Shown: in pieces, positions 11,152 to 22,789 of the stretch
Numbering within the stretch: the first letter of the stretch is position 1
How the letters are laid out: every line of letters starts with the position of its first letter
Source: Lolium rigidum
Taxonomy: Eukaryota > Streptophyta > Magnoliopsida > Poales > Poaceae
DNA length: 64,000 bases
Direction of reading: 5' to 3'
Assembly (NCBI RefSeq): GCF_022539505.1
Contig: NW_025901020.1
Span: 1-64,000 of the forward strand
Translations under genes and position numbers: made by a program
The notes under the pieces: generated by a model
What the model saw: the letters and a program-made list of their open reading frames with translations, nothing else
What the model was told of the DNA's origin: nothing
Database searches by the model: none

Positions 11152-12858
11152 TCATCGGGATAGGAGTACGCGAGTTACCCAGCTTTGGAACATGCTACAC
11201 GGAGGCAGGACCTACTGCAACTTATCTGGAATTATGTGGGCGTTTTCGCGTTGTTACAATAAGTTGTGGTTGTGCCTCTAGGGATCCCAGGATCTGGCTC
11301 ATATAGACGCCCGGATCATAGGGTTTCTACGGAGAGTCCTACCCGGATACAAGTTACCTATCTACGGAACATTACATTGCCGTACACGTCAAGTATCCAC
11401 CTATTCCTATCTAGTCGTCCAAGATCCGGCTCCTTCGGAGAACCTTCTAGATCCGACTCCTTGCGTAGTCCTGCATGGATCCGACTCGTTGTTCCTGGGA
11501 TGGAATTCTTCCATCTTCAATCAACATCAACTGGGCCGCACGGTGGGCCATATGCCACCACAACCGTCTGTGGGCCACCCAGTCTTGCCAGATCATTGGC
11601 ACTACTGTTGGATACCGGTTAATCATACCCAGGACAGTAGCCCCCGGAGTTCTTCATGATCCGCCTCTTTATCTCCGGATCCTTTTAAGTAATCAAATGA
11701 GTCGGAAACTGATAGAATCTTGAAGGATGACACATTCTCCAGTCAAATAATCTTGATCGACTGAAGAATGAATCGTTTCGTAGTATTTTCCGCCTTCCCT
11801 TGAACCCATAAATTTCGCGCGCTTTTCTAGGCCAAATTTCACCAAAGATCCTCACTAATCAGGGTGGAAAATCCGGCACGAGATTGCCCTCCTGATCAAC
11901 GGTAACCCAAACAGTAAAATTATCTTCACTGCATTTTTACCGCAAATTACCTAGGACACGTGTCGACCATCCTATGGGTTCCCTTTCCGGCTACCTTCCA
12001 TCGTTCTGTCGCACGAATCTCAGAACATCTACCTATAAGTAGGCCCAGGGCGGTGAAATTTCCAATCTTACCCTCATTTCCATCCACTTCGTCTTCAACC
12101 TCGAGCTCCCCGATGAACTCCCGAGCCCTAGTTCGTCAGTGCCGCCCGGCATAGCTTCGCCGCGCCACTGCCTGCAAGGGCCCTCCATGGTTCACCGCCA
12201 CATCATCGCTCGGAGGAGCTCGTCGACCCATGACCGTCCGTGCCCCCAAGTCTGGCTACGCCGCTGCTGCTCTCGTCCCGTTCCTCGATTTCGCGCGCTG
12301 CCAAGCTCCCACGACAAGAAACCGCGTCTCCGCACCGGGTAAGTCCCTCCGGAGAACTCACAGTCGTAGCTCAACCAACCCTATTTGATCATGCTTTGAT
12401 AGAAACTTTAGGAAAACTTAAACTTAGATTATTTTTGATTTTCTAGATCTAGTAGTACACATGCCCCTTGTTGTTTGCGGTTCTTGGTAGTTCCAACACT
12501 TAGCAATTTAACCAACTTAGGCCTTTGCATGTATTCCATGTATGTAGATATGTCGGATCACATCTGTTCTAGTTCCTTTGTGCCAGAGAGTGATGAGCCA
12601 GAAATATCACAAAACCCTCCGCTCGTTATTCCGACTATTTTGATTGCGGGCTGGCCGAGGTCCGATCCTCCGGTTCAAGATCAACCAGCTAAAATTGAAC
12701 CAATTGCGATACTATCTCCTCTGACAACTTACGCTCCCCATGCTCCCAATTTTCTAGCATTCACGAGGAATATCTGGCTGAGCAAGAGGGGCTGAAGAGA
12801 ATGTTGAAGAAATTCCACGAGGAAGAGCAGAATAAGGCCTCAAAGGTAATCAGTAGAG
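11152..12858 (+). promoter_or_regulatory. promoter/5' region of an older retroelement
   Basis: Noncoding GC-moderate DNA interrupted on its left by the solo LTR. A TATA-like CTATAAGTAGG lies at about 12030-12042, followed by a CT-rich leader and a start-like ATGAACTCCCGAGCC at 12113. A donor-like GGGTAAGT occurs near 12338. The stretch fits LTR plus leader of the element whose broken ORF follows. A short frame rich in Glu (about 12762-12845, EEYLAEQEGLKRMLKKFHEE) may be an upstream exon. Confidence 0.4.
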
Positions 12859-13680
12859 ATGGTCTCCCGGGGACCTGGTTTCCCTGCCACCCGGATCCTG
12901 CTCGAATTCTTCGAAGGTGAATCCTTTCCGACTCCTAAGCCAGGTTACATAGTCATGTGTCGCGCTTGGATTGAGCGCGACCTTTCTCTTCCTCCCTCCA
13001 AGTTCTTCTCGGAGGTGTTGGAAAAATAGGGACTCCAACTGCACAACATTTGCCCCAACAGCTTCACTATGCTCTCCAACTTCCAGGCCCTTTGCGGAGG
13101 ATACCTCGGAGTGGAACCAGACATCAAGTGGTTCCAATGGTTCTACCGGATCCGACCAGAGTATGACTCGGAGAAGAACATCTGCAACTGTCGCACTGTC
13201 ACCTTCATCCTCAGAGCCCGGAGGAATTTCCACGCGCTTGCCTCTGACAAGTATGTCTGGTACTGGAACCGTGAGTGGTTTTGTCACAAGAACCTTTCTT
13301 CCAAGGACCAAGCAAACAAACCGTCAGATTTCAAGGATGAAGCAGCGAAGGAAACTCCATTCTAGAAGGAGTGCCATATCCTGGAAGATCACCAGAGCCT
13401 GCTGCGCATGGCGGAGAGCATCGGCAAGCTTATCGAGCGCGGTTTGAAGGGCGGCGATATTACCCCCAGCTGGTTTACCCAGAGAATTCAGCCTCTCCAA
13501 CTCTGACCCAAGCTCATCTGCCGCTTCACCAACATGATGGACAAGTTGTGCATCACCACCCAGACCCTCTCTGTCGACTCTGTGAAGATTCGTGCTAGCA
13601 CCCTTTACAAGGTGACGAAGGATAACTCCGACTTCAAAATTTCCCTCGACATCTACACGAATGACAACGAGTGTCCCCGG
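12859..13680 (+). pseudogene. 'putative gypsy type transposon' domain protein, broken
   Basis: From ATG at 12859 the frame reads MVSRGPGFPATRILLEFFEG and PSKFFSEVLEK, meets TAG at 13027-13029, and continues GLQLHNICPNSFTMLSNFQA, FRIRPEY-like FYRIRPEYDSEKN and VWYWNREWFCHKN to a second stop at 13363. After that, ECHILEDHQSLLRMAESIGK and GDITPSWFTQRIQPLQ remain readable. The FF-x-EVL-x-x-GLQLHNI-P pattern and the later R-I-Q-P-L motif are typical of the grass family known as Transposase_28 / putative gypsy type transposon, a gag-like protein of some grass LTR elements. The in-frame stops show it is dead. An intron may follow (GTGAGT at 13681, TTCACAG ending 13767). Confidence 0.6.
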
Positions 13681-13796
13681 GTGAGTCCAATATCGTACTC
13701 ATGTTTCTTACCAACATTATGTTCTATGCAATGCATCAGTACTTCAATATTTTCCTTTACTTCACAGCTCATCGTTCTCCCTCCGGCAGAACTTGG
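13681..13796 (+). other. candidate intron, cut by element C
   Basis: GTGAGTCC at 13681 and the acceptor-like CTTTACTTCACAG ending at 13767 would give an 87-bp intron of the gene to the left. The next exon is cut off at 13796 by the LTR of element C; the bases just before the LTR are CTTGG. Confidence 0.4.
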
Positions 13797-15239
13797 TGAT
13801 GCATGTAAAATGCATACATGAACTTTGCACATTATTGCAACATATTACCACATATTTGCATCTTATATAATGTTATTCTCATGTTTTAGGAGATTTTTTA
13901 AACAATCTTCCCTCCTCCGATTGCAATTCTGTTTGGCAGGAAACGCCACTTTTTAGTGTTTTTGACATTACAAGAGCTACGCGACTCCAAAAAGGGCAAG
14001 GTTAGGAGCCACGCTTCGGAATTTTCGGGACGAACGAGATGGGATGAAGTGGGAAACCAGGAGGTCAATAAGTCGGGAAAGGGGCCAGGTGGCGCGCCCT
14101 CCCCCTTTGGGTGCGCCACCGACACTCATTCCCATCTCGAGCGTCCGTTTCACCTCATATTTTTGCGAACCGACTTCTTTTTCCCTAAAAACTACTATAT
14201 ATACGACCCGGGGGGTTTCTTTGAGGCTACGGTGGCGGAGATCAAAAACACATAAACAGAGAGTCACCAGGCTGCCGCCTGCGGAGATCGAAGGGGGAAA
14301 TGTTGCCAGAATCACCTCCGGTGGACTCCACCCCCCCCCCTCCGATGAAGGCATCAACACTATCTTAATCATCTTCATCAACATATACAGAAACTCTTCA
14401 TCATCCCCCTCTGTAATCTCTTGGCAAACATGATGTATGATGCAATATATGTATTGTTTTCCCATGATCTATTGTATCTCTATGTTGATGTTTGAGTAGT
14501 GAATTGTTCAAGGCAATTGTTATATAGTTTGTTGTTGGTTGCATACAAGTATTTGTTATCTTCTATGATGATCTTTTGTACTGATATATGAGTGCACACA
14601 TATTTCGAGGGATGCATAAGGTTATCACCGTTTCATGTTGATAGGGAGAGGGATAGCGGGAGTTGACACAAACCTTGTCCTAATTCCTAAATATTCATGC
14701 AGTATTAATCATGAGTAATCAAACGGGCGGTCCAATTATGGGGACCTTTAAACTTACATCAGTGGTTGGACTTCATGTCTTAATAATTCCTATGGTTGCT
14801 CATACCTATGGCCTTAGGATCAATCACTAGGGGTGTATTTGCGCATATACATGGCTACACCTATCTATGGCTCCTCTCTAGAAGAAACACTAAAAAGACT
14901 ATAATGAGCTTCACTAATTGTGACAACCACACAAATGAAATATGAATTTGCCTAAACACTTGCTCTCTTGAGTTACTCCACTTCACTTCCCTTCATCTCA
15001 TTGCATTTTACTTTATTTTACTTTACTTGTCTCGCATTTTAATTTCAGCACTTATAGTTTCGTAGTAAAAACATCTTCACACACACACACCATATATCTC
15101 CTAGCTTTGCATAGAAGGCCATATAAGTGGGTTATAGGGCTTTAGAGAATAGATAGTTTACCTTCAGCTCCTCGTGGGTTCGGCACTCAAATACTTATCG
15201 AATTGTACTACGGTGATCCCCTACACTTGGGGGTTATCA
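13797..15239 (+). repeat. 5' LTR of element C
   Basis: The 1443-bp LTR starts TGATGCATGTAAAATGCATA and ends GGGGGTTATCA. A primer binding site follows directly. Its first 300 bases align with 36710-36910 plus 50216-50317 at roughly 12 percent difference counted by eye. It includes a TATA-like CTATATATACG near 14193-14204. Confidence 0.85.
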
Positions 15240-15250
15240 AGATACTTTTC

Positions 15251-15267
15251 TGGCGCCGTTGCCAGGG
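15251..15267 (+). promoter_or_regulatory. primer binding site, tRNA-Asp type
   Basis: TGGCGCCGTTGCCAGGG is complementary to the 3' end of plant tRNA-Asp(GUC) with one mismatch. Its place 11 bases after the LTR confirms LTR polarity. Confidence 0.85.
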
Positions 15268-15334
15268 AGCGTAGGGCTAGGATTCTATTCATGCTTGCAT
15301 TGCTAGTTTACTTTTAGTACCCTTATTTTATAAA

Positions 15335-16375
15335 ATGGAAAATACCAAAAATACTCCTATTATGAGCACAAGTATGAATATCAATGACATTTTGTTTATC
15401 TACTTGAATGCTACTAAGATTGCTAAGGAACATAGAGAATCAGAAGAAGGGGAAGGATTAAAAAGTTTCTCGAGACTTCTGAATTCTATTGCTAAGAATT
15501 TGCTTGACTACCGTTGTTATAGAAACTGTTGCTCTAGACAAAATTCTAGACACTTTGAATTTCAATGTAGATCCCATGAAGAATATGTTATTGCATCCTA
15601 TCATAGGGGTGATTATGCTCATTTAGGGATGAAACTAGTCGAGCAATTTGTTGTTTCTATTGTAGCCTCTGAATTATACACCTTCGTTTGCCAACGTGAA
15701 ACTTTCCCTATAGCTTCTAAATTTAAAAGTGTGATCATTTGGATCCTTTATCATTGTACGGAATACCACAAGGATAATATCTATGTTGTTGATTATAATG
15801 AAAGGGTCGAAGCTGCCCAAGAGAGCAATAATATTTTGCAGGGAGAAGGTGACGAAAGCATAAGCTTGGGGATGTCCATGCAGCCCCAAGCGGAATACAA
15901 AGAAGAACAAAAGAAGGAGGAATATGATGATAAAAGCATAAGCTTGGGATGCCCATGCAACCCCAAGAAGAGCATGAAGAAGAACAAGAGGAGGAAGAAT
16001 GGAGTAGCTACCCATCTCTAACTCCCAACAATGGTAACACACAAAACACCCCTTCTTATAATATTGACGATGATCCTCCATGTGATATAAGTTTGTCTAA
16101 TTTATGGGAGGATCATGATAATTTAAAAGAATAGATGATACCATAAGATCATTCGATGATTTGTCTTTATGTGGTGATTCTATTCACAACTATGTTATTG
16201 AGTTTACTCTTGATGCTTGCAAATATTATGAAAGAGGAAGAGATAAGAGACCTCTTTATGTATTCATGTTATTTGAAATGCAAGCTACTTGTCATTATAT
16301 GCATTGGCTACCATTTATTTGATGATATTTATTCATATATAAAATTCCAATGCATAGGAATAGGGTGAGAGTTAA
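15335..16375 (+). pseudogene. broken ORF of element C, related to the A and B proteins
   Basis: An open frame begins at ATG 15335 (MENTKNTPIMSTSMNIN) and runs to 16021, but a lost G in the GGGG run near 15947 shifts the frame. The shifted frame runs on to TAG at 16132-16134. Further matches to the A and B ORFs are readable: VIEFTLDACKYYERGRDKRP (compare VEFSHDTTESYYERGKYG in B) and, after tandem TGA codons near 16320, LFIYKIPMHRNRVRVK (B: LFIYKIPMHRKHVRLK). The N-terminal part differs from A and B. A duplicated module, ISLG then M or C followed by Q- and E-rich residues, is encoded around two copies of the AAGCTTGGGGATG box. No gag zinc knuckle or protease motif is seen. Function unknown; this copy is inactive. 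Confidence 0.6.
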
Positions 16376-16985
16376 AAGTTAATGGTTTCAAATCTTGTGG
16401 TGTGCTCCATATGCTTTCAAAATTTTAATTTGAGCACACCTTTATGTATTTGTTAAATAGCTGTACTTCTTATTACATATTAGTGAGTTTATAACTTTTA
16501 ATAAAAGAAAAAATAAGTATGAAAGAGTAAATGATAAGGATGAGCAATGAAGAAATTGGGGTCGACCTTGAGCATGGGTTGTCATGCCAATGGAACCATT
16601 GCAAAGTCTATATCATTAAATAATTTCCTACAGTAAAACAAAATAAAAAGAGTGTTTCCTTTCTTTATATATGTCAGATTCTTGAATAAAATGGTTTCCC
16701 AATGATTCACATAGTTTCCATCTTGGTAGAAATTATCATATCATTTGTTTGGAGAACTAAAAAATTTAGTAGGAATTGGAGTATCATTGAGATAAAAATA
16801 CTTCTTTGTTTGAGATGAGTAACACGATATGATGAGGAAGAAGTAGAGAACTAGAAGTATCAAGATCATAATCTTGGGGTTGCCCACGCATCCTCCTTTT
16901 CTTTCAAGTATCTCAAGTAATTCATTTCAAACTCATGTTCTAGTTTTATCTTTATGATCCCGTTGAATGTTTGCGGGGACAGTGG
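16376..16985 (+). mobile_element. element C internal noncoding region
   Basis: AT-rich DNA without open frames, like the long noncoding stretch after the ORF in A and B. It contains one degenerate box (AATCTTGGGGTTGCCC, 16870-16885). Homology to C is lost near 16980, where other insertions begin; the junction has no obvious target duplication. Confidence 0.5.
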
Positions 16986-17408
16986 CGGACATAGGATTTT
17001 AGCGAAAGGTATCCCATACAAAAATTCTGACATACATACTGATAACTAGTTTATATAAAAAAGGAACGAGAATTATAAAATATGATAAACTAATTAGGTA
17101 AAAATAGATTTTCATTCTATAAATTGTTGGACACACGCACCGTCGACCACCATCGACAACCTTGAATTTGCGGGGTAATCATTTCGGGAACTCTATAAAA
17201 TAGAATCAATTACATTAAAATAAACATAAAATTGTGTAGAAAGATGTTACAAAAAATACAATAGAACATTTTAAAATTAATCATGCACTTGACTACTAAG
17301 ACTAAATTATTAGCCCCATATACTCAAAAATAGCTACATGGTAAAACACAGATCCATGGTGCATGGGCATAGCCAAGGCTTACACGCGGTACTAGCTAAT
17401 AAAGCCTA
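16986..17408. other. unassigned noncoding DNA
   Basis: AT-rich with no domain or structural repeat that I recognise. It ends at the Helitron terminus at 17409. Confidence 0.4.
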
Positions 17409-17440
17409 CTAGACCATGGAAGCGCGCGTTGCTGCGCCCG
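17409..17440 (-). mobile_element. Helitron 3' terminus, minus strand
   Basis: Read on the minus strand: GCGGGCGCAGCAACGCGCGC, a few bases, then CTAG (17409-17412) followed by T. The GC-rich segment can fold with 7 pairs around one mismatch. The body would extend rightwards, but the 5' end was not found. Confidence 0.6.
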
Positions 17441-17875
17441 CCTATATTTAAAGAAAAGGGAACACAAATTTATGGATATTTTAACCTTTTGTATAAAGGA
17501 ATTGAAATATGTGGTTATGATGGACTACAACTATCTCACAGACGGGGACTTTTCATGTGGCCTGTCAAGGTAGGACCTGTATGTTCTAGTCTGGTTAGAT
17601 TCCATTTATTCATCTTGTTATCTAAATGGTTAGTGGAAAGATAATGGAATGTTGCTAAGTTACCATCGGTGATGTTGTTAATTAGTATTAATCAATTCAT
17701 TGGCAAAGTGTTGAAAACCTAACTCATACATGTTAGTAGCATAGTGACTGTCTAAAAAATGTTTGTAGCATAGTTCCCCATGTGTTTCATATATGTCGAT
17801 CTGAGAGGATTGCAAAAGGAAACAAGGATCAATGATGAGATTGGTTATTTGTAATGTCGTCTGGAGTATATATTA

Positions 17876-20800
17876 CTAGCAGGCGGTGGCGCGGCGCACG
17901 CCGCGCCCGTTGTCATTTGTTTGTAGAGAGAGAGGTCAAAGGTGCTAAGTCTGAATTAGATACAATCGGTGAGCAGAAGATTATTTTTTTAGGGGAATTA
18001 ACAGCGTACATGAGACTGTGAGAGGCATTGTTCGTGTTGTTCGCGACTGCCCCAGCTTCTGTTTGTTCGGTGGCTACGGTAAGGCTCTTTACCTGGGCCG
18101 CACCAGGAGGTCTGGCCCTGATGGATATGGATGGATATAGTCGATTCGGGCAGTAGCATCTATCGGGTGGGGAAAAAAGTGGATCGAAGAAGAGTGGGCA
18201 GAAGAGCGGTGCGGTAGCTGAAAGAAGGGGGCGGAGGTCATAGGGACGGTGGCGGACAACACGGCCCCTCGTCGCTTGCTGCTGGACGATTCGGCCGTGG
18301 CTCCATGGGACTGAGCCATGGCATCGGCGTTTGGCTTGCCGCCCAGTTTTCAGGCGCGGAGGTGAATTGCTGCGAGCAGGGGTGGTTCGTGCAGCTGGGA
18401 CCGAGGGTGGCGTGGAAGAAGCTCCGTTCGATGGGAGCTGATGAAGCCTGCCCGCGCGGCACGTCGTACTGCCAACGGGCAGTCCGTGGCGATGAAGGGG
18501 GAGGTGGGGAACGCAGGTGACCGACGGTGACCTGAGCAACCATGGGTTCAGGCATGAATAGCCTGTATGTTACCCCTCTCTGTACTGGCTTAGTAGGGGC
18601 AATTTTATTTGTTACAACAATTGCGTGCACCTAAACGGGAATTCTTATGCGGAAGAACAGACACCGCAAAAGCCAACTTTTTATACATCTGCTAATGTCA
18701 AACACAGAGTAAAAAGTATAGCGCAGAGTAGACAACGGGTAAAATTAGGTGATAAGAAAATAGAGTTCTGGCCATATGTGTCAGCCTATGCGAGTACATG
18801 GCTCGAGCTTTCAGGCTGCCATAGGTAATATGTAAACTTAGAAACCACCACTATGGGCTTTAGTGTCTTTACGATAATCAGTCGTGCACGCCGCTAAACC
18901 TGCAATTATTGCCATGTAGTGAGAGTCGAACTCATGAACTGTAACAGGAATAGCCAAGTAAAATACAAAGTGAGAAGCCACCATATAAGTGATAGTACAG
19001 AGAAAGGGAGGACAACAGTATAGAAGAGAACTGAGATAACCTGACACATAGTCTATGAACAATGGAAAGTGGCGGCAGCTGCAACAAATCGATGGTTGCC
19101 CGTTTCTAAAGCCACATTACGTAGCAAAAAATATGTACTGATTTGTGCGGTGTTATATCAATATTCAGTTACGTTGTATCTATAGACCATATGACTGTAA
19201 AATGTTGCAATGAAAGATATGCGAAAATGTTACCTCGCGGCATGTTATAACTTTCTGGTAAATTAGTAAACCTCTGCTCTTTGAGTAATACCTAAGTTTA
19301 ACCGAGAGCTGGACATGGGCAGCCGCCGGTAGGCATCAGTAGCTCAAACCGAGCCCAGCATGCTCGGATGAGGTGCCGTCACGGAACCACATGAGCTGTG
19401 GATAACCAAAAAATGCAGTAGTAAAAGCCAATTCAGAAGGTGCGCTCTCTTTTTATGATCTGTTTCTCTAGCTTAGATGAGTTATTCCTAGATTTGCATG
19501 GTTATGACACCGGTGATCGAAGTCTTGGCCATTGGTCTTTTTAGAATAGAGGTTGCCCCTGGTTTCATTGCATATGTCTCATACATCATTCAGTTACAAT
19601 TTCTGTAGTGTAGATGCATCTTAACCGAGTTTTTATGGATTTAAGGTAGTAGTGTGAAATAATCTGATATGTCCACTAAAATTGCATCATAATCAGTTGT
19701 TGATCGATTTCTAGTAATGTATTTAGTAAAAAAGAAGTAAAGGAATGGATGAACTACCTTTCCACCTTGGTTAGCTTATATACAATATAACATAGTATCT
19801 GACTACTTCAGCCAATGTTTTCGTAAATGGAAAAACTTAACTGGAAAGTAGCAGCATAGACCTTCCAATAAAATACATAAACATCAACTGATAAACTCAT
19901 GAAAGAACAAATTATTAATAATAGGACCACCTTGGATCAGCTCTGGCCAAATATTCTCCATGAAAAATAGCATTCGTTGTTGAAAATAACTAACAATTTC
20001 GAGGCAGGGAAAAGTAAATACACACAGATATATATTACTGCTATTTTACCATTTGGTTTATGTGGAAGTACAAATGTGATATAAACTTCAATTAGTTTTC
20101 CATGGTTCCTCCATGTTTACACACTAATCCCAAATTTCCAATAATACATAGTAGCTTGTTGTGATAAGATATGTCAGATAGAAAAAACTTAAATTTGATC
20201 CTGTTATATGATTGCTTCAAATAGTAGATATTCTTTGGGCTAAAGATGGTTAATTAATTGACTATTTTGAATGGTCGGTGCAAACAGTGATAACTTGGAA
20301 TGTGCTATCAAAGATTTGTTAGTGTAGTTTGGAGCACTCCTAGCCGAAGTTCTCACATTTGATTTCTCTATTCTGTATTTGGGAATAGTACCTTGAGGAT
20401 TAACTTGAATTTTCTTATGTGCTCTGGACGACTTCTGGAAACATTATTCTGTAACAGAATAAGGTATACTGCTGCTGTTGTATTTTTAGGTATGGCATTG
20501 TACTTCTGAAGTCCCAGTTAGCTATGCCTTCCATAGAAACCCCTGTAATTTTTCCTACCACTTTTTATTTCAAAAAATCTATGACAGATTATAACAGTAG
20601 TTTTGCTTCTCTTGTCTAGTTATTATCTTCTAATATCTTCTCAAAGTTGGCTACCTGGGTTCAACCATTCAAGTGATCGCCAATAAATCAAATAATCTCC
20701 AACCATATCAAGAATAAGCTATACTTTACAAAGCTACAGATCGGCCTCCACTTAGGTAGATCTCCACTTAGGTAGAGCGCTGGGCCTGATGATGTGTTCT

Positions 20801-22350
20801 TTACATCCTAGGTACAGGTTCTGTTAGCAAATTCATGAACTGAACCCCATATTACAGAAAGTAGGTTGTTACAACACTTCATATTGGATAATTACTTCTA
20901 TATTGTTTGACAATCAGAGCTATCACATGTGAACAAACGATGGAAGGAAAAAACATAAAATATTGGAAATACATATATGTACAAATACTGCAATATGGAA
21001 AATAATAAGGGAAAAGAGCTTACCAAGGGTATTGATTTAACTCAGTTTATGATCTTGAATCCAAACAGTTGATGAATCTTATTCTTTCCAGTACTCAAAA
21101 TCTGAGGTCACCATAAAAGTATGATCAGGTAGTAAACAAACTAATGCATTGTTGAAAAATTCTATAATCAATATACGGAAACTTGCAATAGGAAACAGAA
21201 CTCTCTGAAACGTGTTGCAATATTGCAGGTCTGGCTGGAACCCCGCGTTGGCCATCTCCATGTTTTGCTAATATATGCCCAAAACCACGGTGCAGAAGCA
21301 GGACGACCCGGCCGGCCAACAGCAACAACGTCCACCCATCAAAGGCCTGCATGAAGAAAGACATTGAGCTGTAAGTTTGTTCTCGGTATCCGACGACGCT
21401 AGCCCTGCACGCAACTGCTTCACCGACGGGGAAGACGCATTCAACGGGAGGACATGCATCGCGGCGGCAATCGGTGCGTCCATGGCCGTGGCTGTCTTAG
21501 TTGCAGGCCTCACCAGGGACACAGAGCGGGGCTCCTCTATCGCCTTCAACATCTAAGGGGGGCGCCGCTGGCCACGCGGCGCCGTCCATGGCGGGGCTTT
21601 TCGGCGGTCGTGCCATCTAACGCAAAGGGACTCAAGCGCAGGGAGGACCTAGTTGATCTCTCCCGCAACTCCTGGCCGCCGGCGACCACGTCTGGCTCCC
21701 GCGTCCAGCGCAGGCCGCCTCAGGAAGGGAGGGAGATGGGAGGCAACCGACTTGGCCGTGGTCTAGCAAATCGGGAGGCCGAAGATGCTCCCGTTCAGCC
21801 TCGCCGCCATGGCCCACCAGCAGCACCACACGGTCGCCGTCGCCCATCCATGACGGCAGGGGCGCTATAAAGCACTGTAGGGATGATGGAGGCAGCACGG
21901 CAGGGCGGGGAAGGAAAAGAAGATAACATGACAAAAACCAAATCCCTGTAGAGGACCTAGAACGCCATGGAAGAATCGCTGTGGGGAGGGCTCCAAAACG
22001 CCATGGGAGAAGCGATCGGGGAGCTCCTTATTCTTCTCGATTTTTCTGTAAAGGCGGTCCGGCCATGTGGTAAGAAAAGAGGTGAGGCACAGGAAGCGGT
22101 GAAAGTGGGTCCATCCCGTAGATTTCTCTGGAGGGAGCGCTAACCGGAAGTTGCCTAACAAACCGGTTGCCGGTAGCCATCTACGTGAGAAAAAAAGGCA
22201 AGACAAAATACCCAAACGGGTGAAGTGACCAAGTGATTAATGATGAGACTACGTGTCAAGCAACGATCGGAGGAAGAGTTGGATAAATAGCAATCTACAG
22301 TAACTGAAACTGTAAGAGCGCGTGAATCTGTTTAGCTTTTATATAGTGTA
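17876..22350 (-). mobile_element. candidate Helitron with captured DNA
   Basis: The 3' end on the minus strand is strong: a perfect hairpin (GGCGCGGCG, loop CA, CGCCGCGCC, 17888-17907), 8 bases, then CTAG (17876-17879) followed by T. The proposed 5' end near 22350 (minus strand ..ACTATATAAAAGCTAAACAG) resembles grass Helitron starts but lacks a clean TC terminus, so the length is tentative. The body has GC-rich patches (17880-18560, 21290-21960) within AT-rich DNA, as expected of captured gene pieces. No Rep-helicase frame is present, so it is non-autonomous. Confidence 0.45.
21370..21557 (+). pseudogene. exon-like gene fragment, probably captured
   Basis: One plus-strand frame reads SVSDDASPARNCFTDGED, then a hydrophobic stretch CIAAAIGASMAVAVLVAGLT and stops at TAA (21555-21557) after SSIAFNI. 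The GC-rich codon use differs from the AT-rich flanks. On the other strand, just left (21205-21261), EMANAGFQPDLQYCNTF resembles part of a PPR repeat. I do not identify the parent genes. The mixture of orientations suits Helitron capture; chance frames in GC-rich DNA remain possible. Confidence 0.3.
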
Positions 22351-22789
22351 TGTATGTATGTATAAATAAAGATATGTTACCAGCTAACTGTATTGGTTAC
22401 CGTCATTCCTCAAATAATGGTTTTACTTATTGCGTGTATTAACAGATAATCATGTGATTGTGCACATTTCACGGAAGGTGATCTGAATGGGAAAACTAAA
22501 AAACTAATACTCAAAGTCTGCTTGATAATTCATGTTTACTTAATTATCGTGAGCATGCAGCACAAAGAGGTCTGCCATAGAATGGTTTGCTCCTCCTCTC
22601 TACCTGCACTATGAACAAACGCAATATTTTGTTTGTTTAAAAGACATCACGACTAAGCAAATATCATTCAAAAAATGATGGGCTTGCATATCCAATCTGA
22701 GTCATCAGAGGACACCATGGGATTGCATCAAACATCGTATAGTTTGCACCAAAATAATCAATTCGGTTTAAACAAGAGCAGACTGCAAA
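22351..22789. other. noncoding spacer between Helitrons
   Basis: AT-rich; a GTAT microsatellite is at about 22348-22362. Nothing else is recognised. Confidence 0.4.

Noticed and set aside
14326..14341. Run of C residues, and CA/GT microsatellites (15078, 35577)
   Set aside because: Ordinary low-complexity sequence in noncoding DNA.
17913..18539. 208-codon minus-strand frame, Pro/Ser/Arg-rich
   Set aside because: It lies in GC-rich DNA with open frames on both strands and no domain; treated as noncoding or captured fragments in a Helitron.
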